From the NCBI GenBank assembly GCA_031281515.1, contig JAITFF010000055.1, positions 1 through 7,137 of the forward strand: a stretch of 7,137 nt of DNA. The letters run 5' to 3'. How positions within the stretch are numbered: the first letter of the stretch is position 1; every line of letters begins with the position of its first letter. The translations under genes and the position numbers were made by a program. The DNA comes from Holosporales bacterium (lineage in GTDB: Bacteria; Pseudomonadota; Alphaproteobacteria; RUG11792). Positions 1 to 5,803 of the stretch are shown here, piece after piece. A model generated the notes under the pieces. It had not been told where the DNA came from and ran no database searches. It was given only the letters and a program-made list of their open reading frames with translations.

Positions 1-597
1 ATTAGCAATCTCATCATCGGACGTTAATATCGCCCCGCCATCACCGCATGAAATGTTTTTGATTGCATCGAAACTGAAGCACAACACAGAATTCCTAGAG
101 GCAATCTTTTCATTTCCGAATGAGTGGGCCGCATCTTCTACTATCTTAAGTCCATAGTCCTCGGCCAATTGATGAAGGCGATAAATCTTTTCATCACAGC
201 CAGCGAACAAAACCGGAACGATTGCTTTGGTACTACGGGTTACCCTAGATCTGGCGTCATCGATATCGATGAACCCATCGTCGAGATCGATGTCGCATGG
301 AATAGGTCGAGCCCCTGTAGCACTGATTGCCTGAAATGTCGCGACGAAAGTAAAAGTCGGTACTAAGACATCATCCCCACTCCCGATTCCGCTAGCCTGA
401 AGGGCGAGGTGGAGAGCCGCCGTACAAGAACTTACACACGAGACGTTGGCATCTTTCCTACCGAAAAACGAGAGCAACTCATCCTCAAACTGCTTAACCT
501 CGGATCCCATGCTAACTTTCTGAGCAAGCAAGACCCTAGAAACAGCTTCTATTTCCGCATCTCCGAACCACGATGATGATAACCTAATCGTCGACAT
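1..597 (-). CDS. DegT/DnrJ/EryC1/StrS-family PLP aminotransferase, N-terminal 199 residues (gene runs off the window)
   Basis: Reading the minus strand from the ATG at 597 gives 199 codons without a stop, continuing past the window edge. The family transfers an amino group from glutamate to a nucleotide-linked keto-sugar, using pyridoxal phosphate, in the cytoplasm. Visible landmarks are the cofactor-phosphate segment SSCTAALHLAL (57-67), the VEDAAHSFG motif (153-161; D155 should contact the pyridine nitrogen) and the lysine segment FSFDAIKNISCGDGG (174-188), with K180 as the expected Schiff-base lysine. Family members are usually about 370 residues, so roughly the C-terminal half is missing. 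The N-terminus fits the usual family start; I see no good Shine-Dalgarno site before it. It diverges from ruvB across about 100 bp. The exact sugar substrate cannot be told from this half; a surface-polysaccharide role is inference. Confidence 0.93.
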   Translation of the reverse strand, partial: MSTIRLSSSWFGDAEIEAVSRVLLAQKVSMGSEVKQFEDELLSFFGRKDANVSCVSSCTAALHLALQASGIGSGDDVLVPTFTFVATFQAISATGARPIPCDIDLDDGFIDIDDARSRVTRSTKAIVPVLFAGCDEKIYRLHQLAEDYGLKIVEDAAHSFGNEKIASRNSVLCFSFDAIKNISCGDGGAILTSDDEIAN

Positions 598-644
598 ACA
601 TCGGCCTGAGAAGAATAAAACATGGAGCGAATACGTAGTCAGTG

Positions 645-650
645 TATACT
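645..650 (+). promoter_or_regulatory. possible -10 element for ruvB
   Basis: TATACT matches the sigma70 -10 consensus at 5 of 6 positions and would start transcription near 657, about 40 nt before the ruvB ATG. No convincing -35 hexamer lies 16-18 bp upstream. The core GTATAC is palindromic, so it could also serve the divergent aminotransferase gene. This is a tentative call. Confidence 0.3.
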
Positions 651-697
651 ACTTTCTGTACCAAGAAGTAGAATTTTTTTCGAATTTCGTTGGCAGA

Positions 698-1681
698 ATG
701 GAAAGAGTAATTTCCCCGGAATTATTAAATAACGAGTCGTTCTCCGAAAAGTCTCTTAGACCTAGATCTCTGGAATCTTTCACCGGGCAGAGAGAAATCT
801 GCCGAAATCTACGGATTTTTATCGATGCAGCTAGAACTCGGAATGAATCCCTGGATCATGTCTTGCTGTCCGGCCCTCCCGGCCTCGGAAAGACGACGAT
901 GGCACAGATAGTGGCATACGAAATGGAGGCATCACTGAAGGTAACGTCTGGACCAGTCCTAACGAAGCCCGGAGATTTAGCGGCTATTTTGACGAATATG
1001 TCTGAAAAAGACGTCTTATTCATCGACGAGATTCACAGGATGACTCCGGCCGTTGAAGAGATGCTATATCCAGCCATGGAGGATTTTAAGATCGATATAG
1101 TGATTGGAGAGGGACAGACAGCCCGGACGTTACGGATCGATATTCCTCCGTTTACGATAATCGCCGCCACGACGCGGCTTGGGCTCCTCTCGCAGCCTCT
1201 TCGAGAAAGATTTGGAATTCCACTGAGATTTGAGTTCTATACCGAGGATGAGTTGTCGTCAATCATCGCACGAAATGCATCATTACTCGGGATTGGTATA
1301 GACGAGAAGGCAGCGATTGAAATAGCAGTAAGATCTCGAGGAACTCCTAGGATCGCCTTCAGACTCCTGCGAAGAATTCGAGATTTTGCGAGTGTTGAAG
1401 GAGTAAATTCCATCTCTCATGGACTGGCAACGGATTCTCTCGATAAGCTCAAGGTCGATCCAAATGGCCTCGATGCAGAGGACAAGAAATATCTCGAAGT
1501 GGTAAGGGATTTGTTCGGAGGTGGGCCTGTTGGATTGGAAACTATCGCGGCCGCTCTATGCGAATCGAAGAATACAATCGAAGAGGTCGTGGAACCTTAC
1601 CTCATTCAAAGAGGGTTTATACAGAAAACCCCAAGGGGACGAATTCTGACAGACAAGGCCATTAAATATCAACAAAATTGA
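698..1681 (+). CDS. ruvB: Holliday junction branch migration DNA helicase RuvB
   Basis: RuvB is the hexameric AAA+ motor that, loaded by RuvA, drives branch migration of Holliday junctions during recombinational repair. The 327-residue product is complete (family about 330-350). It has Walker A GPPGLGKT (59-66), Walker B VLFIDE (106-111), sensor I ATTR (157-160), an arginine-finger segment PLRERFG with R171 the likely finger, and sensor II RGTPR (214-218). A C-terminal winged helix (about 265-320) contains the typical VGLETIAAAL stretch. The ATG at 698 begins directly with the conserved ISPE segment, and no upstream in-frame ATG or GTG exists back to about 640. No Shine-Dalgarno site is evident. 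The usual partners ruvA and ruvC are not adjacent: upstream is a divergent aminotransferase, downstream a convergent Tim44-like gene. Confidence 0.98.
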   Translation: MERVISPELLNNESFSEKSLRPRSLESFTGQREICRNLRIFIDAARTRNESLDHVLLSGPPGLGKTTMAQIVAYEMEASLKVTSGPVLTKPGDLAAILTNMSEKDVLFIDEIHRMTPAVEEMLYPAMEDFKIDIVIGEGQTARTLRIDIPPFTIIAATTRLGLLSQPLRERFGIPLRFEFYTEDELSSIIARNASLLGIGIDEKAAIEIAVRSRGTPRIAFRLLRRIRDFASVEGVNSISHGLATDSLDKLKVDPNGLDAEDKKYLEVVRDLFGGGPVGLETIAAALCESKNTIEEVVEPYLIQRGFIQKTPRGRILTDKAIKYQQN

Positions 1682-1768
1682 CAAGCGATCAGATTGGCAG
1701 GAATCGTCCATCGTATGAATATCAGTTATTCTTACTGTGGAAAGCCATGAAAGAAGTCTGTTGTAATT

Positions 1769-2395
1769 CTAGATCTCGATAGATGAAGTTTTTGCCAGGA
1801 TCCAGCTAGTTGCGCCGTATTTTCTTTCAAATGTCCAATTATGTAAGACATCACGAAAAATCTTATTCGGGTTATCCATGAGGGCGCCATCGGAATTAAT
1901 TATTGCATTCATCTGAGATACATTAAACGAAATGAGCAACTTCGCCTTGGTCATTAAAATCTGAACCCTATCTAAAGTCGTTTTGTTGTGTTTAATTACT
2001 ATTTCCTGTCTCAGATCTTTTTCCTCTCGCCTCCTAATTTGCTCTGAAAATCCTCGGTACAATGTCGTCGTCAGCATCGCTTTTAGAGCGTTACGATCGG
2101 CATCGACGAAGGCAGCGAAAATTGTATCGAACAACCCATCCGCTTGACTCAAAAATTCAGAAAGTACAAAATTCGGGAATTTCTGCTGCAGATGATCCAA
2201 GCCTTTTGGCCCGTTCTGTTCGGGAAATTCCCGAAGTGACGGATCCGGGATAGCAATACTAGCCACATCTCCGCTGGTTTCGATAATCTGATGTCGCTGA
2301 GGTTTCGTTATTCCCTTGGTGTGGCCAAGTTTATAAAACAATATAACTAAAAATAAGACGGACAAGGCGGCGGCTAAAATGGTAATTACAAACAT
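1769..2395 (-). CDS. Tim44-like (TimA) domain membrane-anchored protein
   Basis: The 208-residue protein starts with a single hydrophobic segment (about 3-22), followed by a polar linker. A Tim44-type domain (about 85-205) contains LFDTIFAAFVDADRNALKAML, the basic/acidic EQIRRREE helix and the late landmark WTFERKYG...SWIL (187-200). In mitochondria this fold sits in the Tim44 subunit of the protein-import motor. Alphaproteobacteria carry stand-alone inner-membrane versions whose role is poorly defined. The expected topology is an N-terminal anchor with the domain on one face of the inner membrane. The ATG at 2395 is supported by a good Shine-Dalgarno stretch, GAAGGGAG, just upstream. The gene begins only about 20 nt after the end of rnpB, suggesting shared transcription, and is convergent with ruvB. 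No clear intrinsic terminator is visible in the 87-bp gap 1682-1768. Confidence 0.88.
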   Translation of the reverse strand: MFVITILAAALSVLFLVILFYKLGHTKGITKPQRHQIIETSGDVASIAIPDPSLREFPEQNGPKGLDHLQQKFPNFVLSEFLSQADGLFDTIFAAFVDADRNALKAMLTTTLYRGFSEQIRRREEKDLRQEIVIKHNKTTLDRVQILMTKAKLLISFNVSQMNAIINSDGALMDNPNKIFRDVLHNWTFERKYGATSWILAKTSSIEI

Positions 2396-2415
2396 AAACT
2401 CCCTTCAAAAACGGC

Positions 2416-2836
2416 AGCATGAATCTGGCTATAAGCCGGGTTCTGTCCGAAGAAACATTCTTCTGATTGATCATTCATCTAGGCGCACCGTTACCGGTGA
2501 ACTCGAGCGACCTACCCAGGTGACGATGAGCGCGGGCCCCTCACGAACTGGGATAAATCCCCGTTCTGGTCACCTCTATTTGGTCTTTCTTCAGGTGGGG
2601 TTTGCATTGCCACGACCGTTACCGGACGAGCGGTGCGCTCTTACCGACGCCATTTCACCCTTACCTCAATCCGAATAACTCCGAAATAAGGCGGTATCTT
2701 TTCTGTTGCACTTTCCCTATCAGAGATCTTTCAACCCCTGACGCCGGACGTTATCCGGCACCCTGCCCGCATGAAGCCCGGACTTTCCTCTGAGAAATAA
2801 AGAATTTCTCAGCGATCAATCACCAGATCCACACTT
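2416..2836 (-). ncRNA. rnpB: RNase P RNA, bacterial A type
   Basis: This is the catalytic RNA that removes 5' leaders from pre-tRNAs. The minus strand shows the hallmark 5' block GAGGAAAGTCCGGGC, then AGTGCAACAGAAA with ACCGCC, then GGTAAGAGCGCACCG, GACCAAATAGAGG, GGGTAGGTCGCTCGAG and GCCTAGATGAATGA, ending with ACAGAACCCGGCTTATAG. All are in the order of the ancestral A-type RNA. The ends are set by helix P1: the strand at 2835-2823 pairs with 2428-2416 over about 13 bp including wobbles. A perfect hairpin CTGAGAAA/TTTCTCAG before the first block forms the next 5' helix. The length of about 420 nt is at the long end for the type. An extended -10 promoter lies immediately upstream; the Tim44-like gene follows almost at once. 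Confidence 0.98.
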
Positions 2837-2842
2837 ACCCTA

Positions 2843-2851
2843 ATTATATCA
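2843..2851 (-). promoter_or_regulatory. rnpB promoter, extended -10
   Basis: The minus strand reads TGATATAAT: a perfect TATAAT (2848-2843) preceded by TG one base away, i.e. an extended -10 element. The purine at 2836-2835, 7-8 nt downstream, coincides with the outermost base pair of the RNase P RNA P1 helix, so promoter and RNA end agree. No good -35 hexamer lies 17-18 bp upstream, as is common for extended -10 promoters. Confidence 0.75.
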
Positions 2852-2946
2852 TACTTCTCAAAATCATGGAGATTAGTCTTAGATGAATAGGCAGAGCCTA
2901 AACACGAGGTATTTTCCCCATGCGTCCCGCCATATAAGGTTTGGAA

Positions 2947-2988
2947 AGTCAATCAAATTTTTTGTATTTTCTAAGTTGCAGAGTATGA
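2947..2988 (+). repeat. 42-bp dispersed repeat, copy 1
   Basis: The 42 bases from AGTCAATCAAATTTTTTG to AGTTGCAGAGTATGA match 5717-5758 in the same orientation at 38 of 42 positions. All four differences are transitions and there are no gaps. This copy lies about 110 bp upstream of the rnpB start. Reading it on the minus strand in the frame used at copy 2 gives VILCNLENTKNLIDF, close to the leader peptide there, but without a start codon. The nature of the repeat is unknown. Confidence 0.8.
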
Positions 2989-3129
2989 CTCTTTTAGATT
3001 AAATTAAAGTGGTAGTAATTGTGGTATTGCAGAACGATATAACAAAAATCAATTAATTTTTTCATTAATGTAATGATTGTATACCGGAACCAGGCTTAGC
3101 CTTCTTAGGCTACATACATGAGGTTAATT

Positions 3130-3154
3130 AAAAAACTTCTTGCCCTCTGCAAAG
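3130..3154 (-). terminator. weak candidate terminator after ruvX
   Basis: About 23 nt after the ruvX stop the minus strand can fold CTT(T)GC against GCAAG with an AGAGG loop, followed after AAG by six Ts (3135-3130). The stem is short and carries a bulge, so efficiency would be doubtful. It is the only intrinsic-terminator-like structure at the end of the rpsF-ruvX operon. Confidence 0.25.
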
Positions 3155-3176
3155 CTCAACGGTTTGCAATATTTTC

Positions 3177-3638
3177 TTATACGAGACTCAGGTTTACGTA
3201 GTCCAGGAACCCTTGCAGGACAAAGCAGGCCGCGATTTTATCGATGTTTCGTCGCCTTCTGGCACCGGTTGCCCCGTCCTCCGAGAGTATCCGTTGAGCG
3301 GCCTTCGTGCTGAGCCTCTCGTCCCAAAACTTGATCTGAATTTCGACTCCTCGTTTGGCGGCAAGCTCTCTCAGTTTATTCGCAAAAACTTCCACCTTTT
3401 TCGCTTGTTGACCTCCCGTTTCACCTCCCAAAGAAACTGGAAATCCGATGACAGCTACAGCGACCTCGTACTCCTCAATCACCTGGAACAAACGGCCGAA
3501 CGCTCCGTGTGTCTCCAGGACTTCCAGTGGGGAGGCGATATTCCATCCAATATCGGATACGGCGACTCCGATCCGCCTATCGCCGTAATCAAGGCAGAGT
3601 ACCCGCTTTTTGCCGATTATACTTCGATATTTGATCAT
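3177..3638 (-). CDS. ruvX: RuvX/YqgF RNase H-fold nuclease (pre-16S rRNA processing)
   Basis: YqgF proteins are RuvC-like nucleases; the E. coli protein is implicated in 5' maturation of 16S rRNA, and a part in recombination or transcription has also been proposed. Numbering from the ATG at 3638 (153 residues, normal length), the RNase H-fold acidic residues are D17 in CLDYGDRRIG, E107 in WDERLST and D133 in NIDKIAA. The VIGFPVSLGGETGGQ loop (63-77) is also typical. I prefer the ATG at 3638 over an in-frame TTG at 3644 because it overlaps the acpS stop as ATGA, which favours translational coupling. It is the last gene of the rpsF-rpsR-acpS-ruvX run. Confidence 0.95.
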   Translation of the reverse strand: MIKYRSIIGKKRVLCLDYGDRRIGVAVSDIGWNIASPLEVLETHGAFGRLFQVIEEYEVAVAVIGFPVSLGGETGGQQAKKVEVFANKLRELAAKRGVEIQIKFWDERLSTKAAQRILSEDGATGARRRRNIDKIAACFVLQGFLDYVNLSLV

Positions 3639-4009
3639 GCCCAAAGAATGACGAATGCCGCAACGTATGGTGGCTCATCGCTCGTCGAGGCTTCAATCTT
3701 GAAGCGAACTGATTTTGCCAGAGTTCTTAAGAGTGCCTGACCGGATAACTCGATGACCGGCTTCCCGAGATCATTGTGAAAAATTTCTATATCGTGCCAT
3801 CTAATACCATTCACTTCTGATATCGCCTTGATGACAGCTTCCTTTATCGAGAACATCTTAGCCAAAGACTCGATGAACTTCTCTCGCCTTCGGCAGAACT
3901 GAAGCTCGGCGTCCGTGAATATCCTCCTCTCAAACTGAGAACCAAACTTCACGACCAAGCGCTCGATCCTCCTCATATCCAGGATGTCTATTCCAGCGCC
4001 GAGTATCAT
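3635..4009 (-). CDS. acpS: holo-[acyl-carrier-protein] synthase AcpS
   Basis: AcpS transfers 4'-phosphopantetheine from coenzyme A to the serine of apo-ACP, activating it for fatty acid synthesis. The 124-residue product has the usual length. It has the N-terminal GAGIDILDMRRIE segment with metal-binding D8, RIFTDAEL (29-36), SLAKMFSIKEAVIKA (48-62) with E57 as the second metal ligand, and DLGKPVIELSG. The C-terminal SDEPPYVAAFVI strand is also present. The residue often histidine before the VTLADE-type strand appears to be glutamate here (IEAST), a minor oddity. The gene begins 16 nt after rpsR with no visible Shine-Dalgarno site, so it probably depends on coupling, and its stop overlaps the ruvX start. 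Alphaproteobacterial acpS more often sits near lepB, rnc and era; here it is embedded in the S6/S18 operon. Confidence 0.94.
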   Translation of the reverse strand: MILGAGIDILDMRRIERLVVKFGSQFERRIFTDAELQFCRRREKFIESLAKMFSIKEAVIKAISEVNGIRWHDIEIFHNDLGKPVIELSGQALLRTLAKSVRFKIEASTSDEPPYVAAFVILWA

Positions 4010-4025
4010 AAATCAAAAAATTGAC

Positions 4026-4247
4026 TTATTTCGATATGAACGGCATCAGCGCCAAAATCCTGGCCCTTTTGATCGCCTGAGAGATTTCTCTCTGTCTTTT
4101 CACGGATTGAGAATTCACTCGGCACGGGATAATCTTTCCACGCTCCGACACGAATCGCGACAGATACCTCACGTCTTTGTAATCGATCGGGCGGGTCGCC
4201 TTGTTCTCTTGCGCCTCTTCCGCTTGTACCTTTACTTCGTCACTCAT
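4026..4247 (-). CDS. rpsR: 30S ribosomal protein S18
   Basis: S18 pairs with S6 on the platform of the 30S subunit. The 73-residue protein has the conserved core IDYKDVRYLSRFVSERGKI (21-39) and the C-terminal QREISQAIKRARILALMPF. The stretch between them reads CRVNSQSVKR, where alphaproteobacterial S18 usually has something like SRITAVSAKK. This local divergence leaves the basic character intact. The start lies 28 nt after the rpsF stop; GAGGAG sits about 12 nt before the ATG, a rather long spacing. rplI, which commonly follows rpsR, is absent; acpS follows instead. Confidence 0.97.
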   Translation of the reverse strand: MSDEVKVQAEEAQENKATRPIDYKDVRYLSRFVSERGKIIPCRVNSQSVKRQREISQAIKRARILALMPFISK

Positions 4248-4275
4248 TTTTCTTCGCAGCTCCTCATCTTTTGCT

Positions 4276-4611
4276 CTAGCCTTCCCTTAAATTGCGCCTC
4301 ATCAAGGCCGATGGACTGTTGTCCAGTTTATCCGTATTGACGATAAGGAATCGTATTATATCCTCATTCAATCTTAATTTCCTTTCGAGCTCATTGATTC
4401 CGGTGGGATCAAGCGCTATGTTCAGGAGGACGTAATGCCCACGCCGATTTTTCTTGATCGGGTACGCCAAATACCTCAACCCGCAAAATTCAGTCTTCGT
4501 GACTTCACCACCCTGCTCCTTGATGACAGCAATAATCCCCTGAGCCACGGACTCAACGTGACTCGACGAAGCATCCTGCTTCACGATAAAAACGGTTTCG
4601 TAAAATCTCAT
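4276..4611 (-). CDS. rpsF: 30S ribosomal protein S6
   Basis: S6 binds S18 and the central domain of 16S rRNA. The 111-residue product starts with the typical MRFYETVFIVKQD and contains GGEVTKTEFCGLRYLAYPIKK with RRGHYVLLNI (residues 35-66), then the ELERKLRLNEDIIRFLIV helix-strand. It lacks the long acidic tail seen in some species. GGAG lies 11 nt before the ATG, separated from it mainly by a run of eight Ts. It leads the rpsF-rpsR-acpS-ruvX operon, and its leader can fold alternative hairpins. Confidence 0.98.
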   Translation of the reverse strand: MRFYETVFIVKQDASSSHVESVAQGIIAVIKEQGGEVTKTEFCGLRYLAYPIKKNRRGHYVLLNIALDPTGINELERKLRLNEDIIRFLIVNTDKLDNSPSALMRRNLREG

Positions 4612-4620
4612 TTCAAAAAA

Positions 4621-4656
4621 AACTCCTTTCGGTTAGTTACTGATCAGATCAGCAAC
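4621..4656 (-). promoter_or_regulatory. rpsF leader with two competing hairpins, possible S6:S18 autoregulatory site
   Basis: Hairpin 1 (4656-4636) pairs GTTGCTGA with TCAGTAAC around a 5-nt loop, with one G-U. Hairpin 2 (4638-4621) pairs AACT with AGTT and CC with GG around a GAAA loop, with an AA bulge. It uses the AAC that ends hairpin 1, covers the GGAG ribosome binding site and is followed by a T run. The two cannot form fully together. rpsF leaders in many bacteria bind the S6:S18 complex through a structured element with a conserved CCG; a CCG is present here at 4632-4630. Hairpin 2 has only six pairs, so the switch is tentative. Confidence 0.4.
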
Positions 4657-4704
4657 CAGCCCACTGCCCGAAGAAAATTGGGAGTGAGCAAGGCCAACCA
4701 TGGG

Positions 4705-4740
4705 ATTGTATCACAGCTATCCCGCCGCCTCCAACCGTTG
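4705..4740 (-). promoter_or_regulatory. sigma70-type promoter of the rpsF operon
   Basis: The minus strand has TTGGAG (about 4734-4729) and TACAAT (4710-4705) with an 18-bp spacer. TG one base before the -10 makes it an extended -10. The start would fall near 4698, giving an 85-90 nt leader before rpsF. The promoter lies immediately after the rluD stop codon, so read-through from rluD could add to expression. Confidence 0.6.
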
Positions 4741-4746
4741 TTTTTT

Positions 4747-5712
4747 TTAACGAAGCATCGCCTCAAGAATTGCCATATCTTCCGGTAATTCCGCCGTGAA
4801 CTCTAGATCATCATTCGTAATCGGGTGTTTAAATGATAATTTGGCAGAATGTAGCGCCTGTCGCGGGAAGCAGGATACCTGTGCCGGGTAAATGGAGGTA
4901 CCTACCTTCTTCAGCCCATACGTCGCATCACCGATGATCGGCGTCCCGAGATGCTGCATATGAACTCGAATTTGGTGCGTCCTGCCCGTAAGTAATTCGC
5001 AATTTACTTTGGCAATGGATTTTGTACTGGTAAGGTAGATAGACCTTTCTGTGGAATAAAGCGTAATCGCGAATTTACCGGATTCACTGCAGGTCGTATA
5101 CTGCTGCCTCAATTTCGGGTGCCTCTTAATGAAGGTCTCAATGCGTCCGGTCTTGGGAGCCGGGGTCCCGAAGACGAAACATATATATCTGCGATGAATT
5201 AATCTCCCCTTCCCCTCGGCAAATAATCTTGAAAATTCGAAATGCGCCCTCTCCGTTTTAGCGACTAACATTAATCCAGAAGTATCTTTATCTAATCGAT
5301 GAACGATCCCCGGTCTCGTTTTTTCTCCGGCCATCGGTAACCTATTGCCCATCTTATTTATGATTGCATTAACGAGGGTTCCGGATCTATGTCCAGGAGC
5401 GGGATGACACACCATCCCGGCCTCCTTATTAATCACGATAATATGATCATCCTCAAAAATAGTGTCGATCGGAATATTTTCCGGCTCGATAGAATATTCC
5501 GGTAAAATCGGCGCAATTTCAATCTCGATTAGACAGGGCGTCGAGATTTTCATGGATGGATTATCAGCAACTTCCCCGTTCAATCGAACCGATCCCTGCC
5601 TGAGATATTTCTGAAACTGAGTCCTCGATAACCTTCCTGATGCCATCACGGCCGCTAAATCAAGCCTCATGCCATCGTATTTTTTTTCACGAATAGGAAT
5701 ACTTATCTTCAT
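4747..5712 (-). CDS. rluD: 23S rRNA pseudouridine synthase, RluD type
   Basis: RluD converts uridines of 23S rRNA helix 69 (1911, 1915, 1917 in E. coli) to pseudouridine. The 321-residue protein has an N-terminal S4 RNA-binding domain (about 16-75, with SRTQFQKYLRQGSVRLNGE). A RluA-type catalytic domain follows: INKEAGMVCHPAPG (95-107), RPGIVHRLDKDTSGLMLVAKT (133-153) with D141 as the catalytic aspartate, and GRTHQIRVHMQHLGTPIIGDATYG near the C-terminus. The HPAPG segment and full length favour RluD over RluC or RluA, but target specificity is inferred. The ATG has no Shine-Dalgarno site of its own; it overlaps as ATGA the stop of a 17-codon ORF that does have one. The rpsF promoter begins just after its stop. 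Confidence 0.93.
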   Translation of the reverse strand: MKISIPIREKKYDGMRLDLAAVMASGRLSRTQFQKYLRQGSVRLNGEVADNPSMKISTPCLIEIEIAPILPEYSIEPENIPIDTIFEDDHIIVINKEAGMVCHPAPGHRSGTLVNAIINKMGNRLPMAGEKTRPGIVHRLDKDTSGLMLVAKTERAHFEFSRLFAEGKGRLIHRRYICFVFGTPAPKTGRIETFIKRHPKLRQQYTTCSESGKFAITLYSTERSIYLTSTKSIAKVNCELLTGRTHQIRVHMQHLGTPIIGDATYGLKKVGTSIYPAQVSCFPRQALHSAKLSFKHPITNDDLEFTAELPEDMAILEAMLR

Positions 5713-5762
5713 CGGGAGTCAACCAAATTTTTTGTGTTTTTTAAGTTGCAGAATATGAGCAT
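5709..5762 (-). CDS. 17-codon leader ORF coupled to rluD
   Basis: The minus strand shows GGAGG (5771-5767), a 4-nt spacer and an ATG at 5762. It opens a frame encoding MLIFCNLKNTKNLVDSR, with TGA at 5711-5709. That stop shares ATGA with the rluD ATG (5712-5710), the geometry of translational coupling. rluD itself lacks a ribosome binding site, so ribosomes finishing this peptide may re-initiate on rluD. Most of the ORF (5717-5758) is copy 2 of the 42-bp repeat. The peptide shows no run of regulatory codons for a single amino acid. I do not recognise it; it may have no function beyond delivering ribosomes. Confidence 0.5.
   Translation of the reverse strand: MLIFCNLKNTKNLVDSR
5717..5758 (+). 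repeat. 42-bp dispersed repeat, copy 2
   Basis: This is the partner of 2947-2988: 38 of 42 bases identical, same orientation, no gaps, four transitions. This copy lies 5 bp from the rluD start codon and makes up most of the 17-codon leader ORF on the minus strand. Flanking sequence on both sides is unrelated between the copies, so it behaves as a discrete unit, not the edge of a longer duplication. Confidence 0.8.
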
Positions 5763-5775
5763 AATTCCTCCAGGG

Positions 5776-5803
5776 TTATACACAATATTTCTGCTCATCC
5801 ACA
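5776..5803 (+). promoter_or_regulatory. pair of DnaA-box-like 9-mers
   Basis: TTATACACA (5776-5784) fits the DnaA consensus TTWTNCACA. TCATCCACA (5795-5803) differs from the strong box TTATCCACA by one base. They have the same orientation, start to start 19 bp apart, in the divergent rluD/pgsA spacer beside an AT-rich stretch. Two boxes are too few to argue for an origin; a DnaA-responsive site or chance is possible. Confidence 0.3.

Larger units (their letters stand above)
2852..3176. other. AT-rich intergenic region between ruvX and rnpB
   Basis: About 325 bp without a recognisable gene. It holds copy 1 of the 42-bp repeat (2947-2988) and two small stem-loops: TAGGC/GCCTA with a 3-nt loop at 2888-2900, and TAGCCT/AGGCTA with a TCTT loop at 3097-3112. 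Near the ruvX end is a weak terminator-like hairpin. A minus-strand frame of 39 codons is open from 2998 to 2882 across repeat copy 1, but it has no ATG and no Shine-Dalgarno site. No tRNA or other RNA family was recognised. Confidence 0.6.

Noticed and set aside
124..366. 80-codon plus-strand frame
   Set aside because: Shadow of the aminotransferase on the minus strand.
672..702. Stretch before ruvB (AATTTTTTTCG ... TTGGCAGAATGGA) resembling the 42-bp repeat
   Set aside because: The similarity needs gaps and rests mostly on T runs; too weak to call a third copy.
2379..2793. Plus-strand open frames across 2379-2793
   Set aside because: They lie antisense to the RNase P RNA, whose conserved blocks fully explain the sequence.
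2882..2998. 39-codon minus-strand frame through repeat copy 1
   Set aside because: It has no ATG and no Shine-Dalgarno site; mentioned only because its translation parallels the rluD leader peptide.
3097..3112. TAGCCT/AGGCTA stem-loop as a terminator
   Set aside because: Only six pairs and no T run on either side.
3639..3644. TTG at 3644 as the ruvX start
   Set aside because: The ATG at 3638 is two codons downstream and forms an ATGA overlap with the acpS stop; the TTG adds only two residues and has no better ribosome binding site.
3213..3740. Long plus-strand open frame over ruvX and acpS
   Set aside because: It is antisense to two well-conserved genes and its translation has no recognisable domain.
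5775..5780. TATAAC as a -10 element for rluD
   Set aside because: It would start transcription near 5768, inside the GGAGG of the leader ORF, and has only a poor -35 (TTGTGG).
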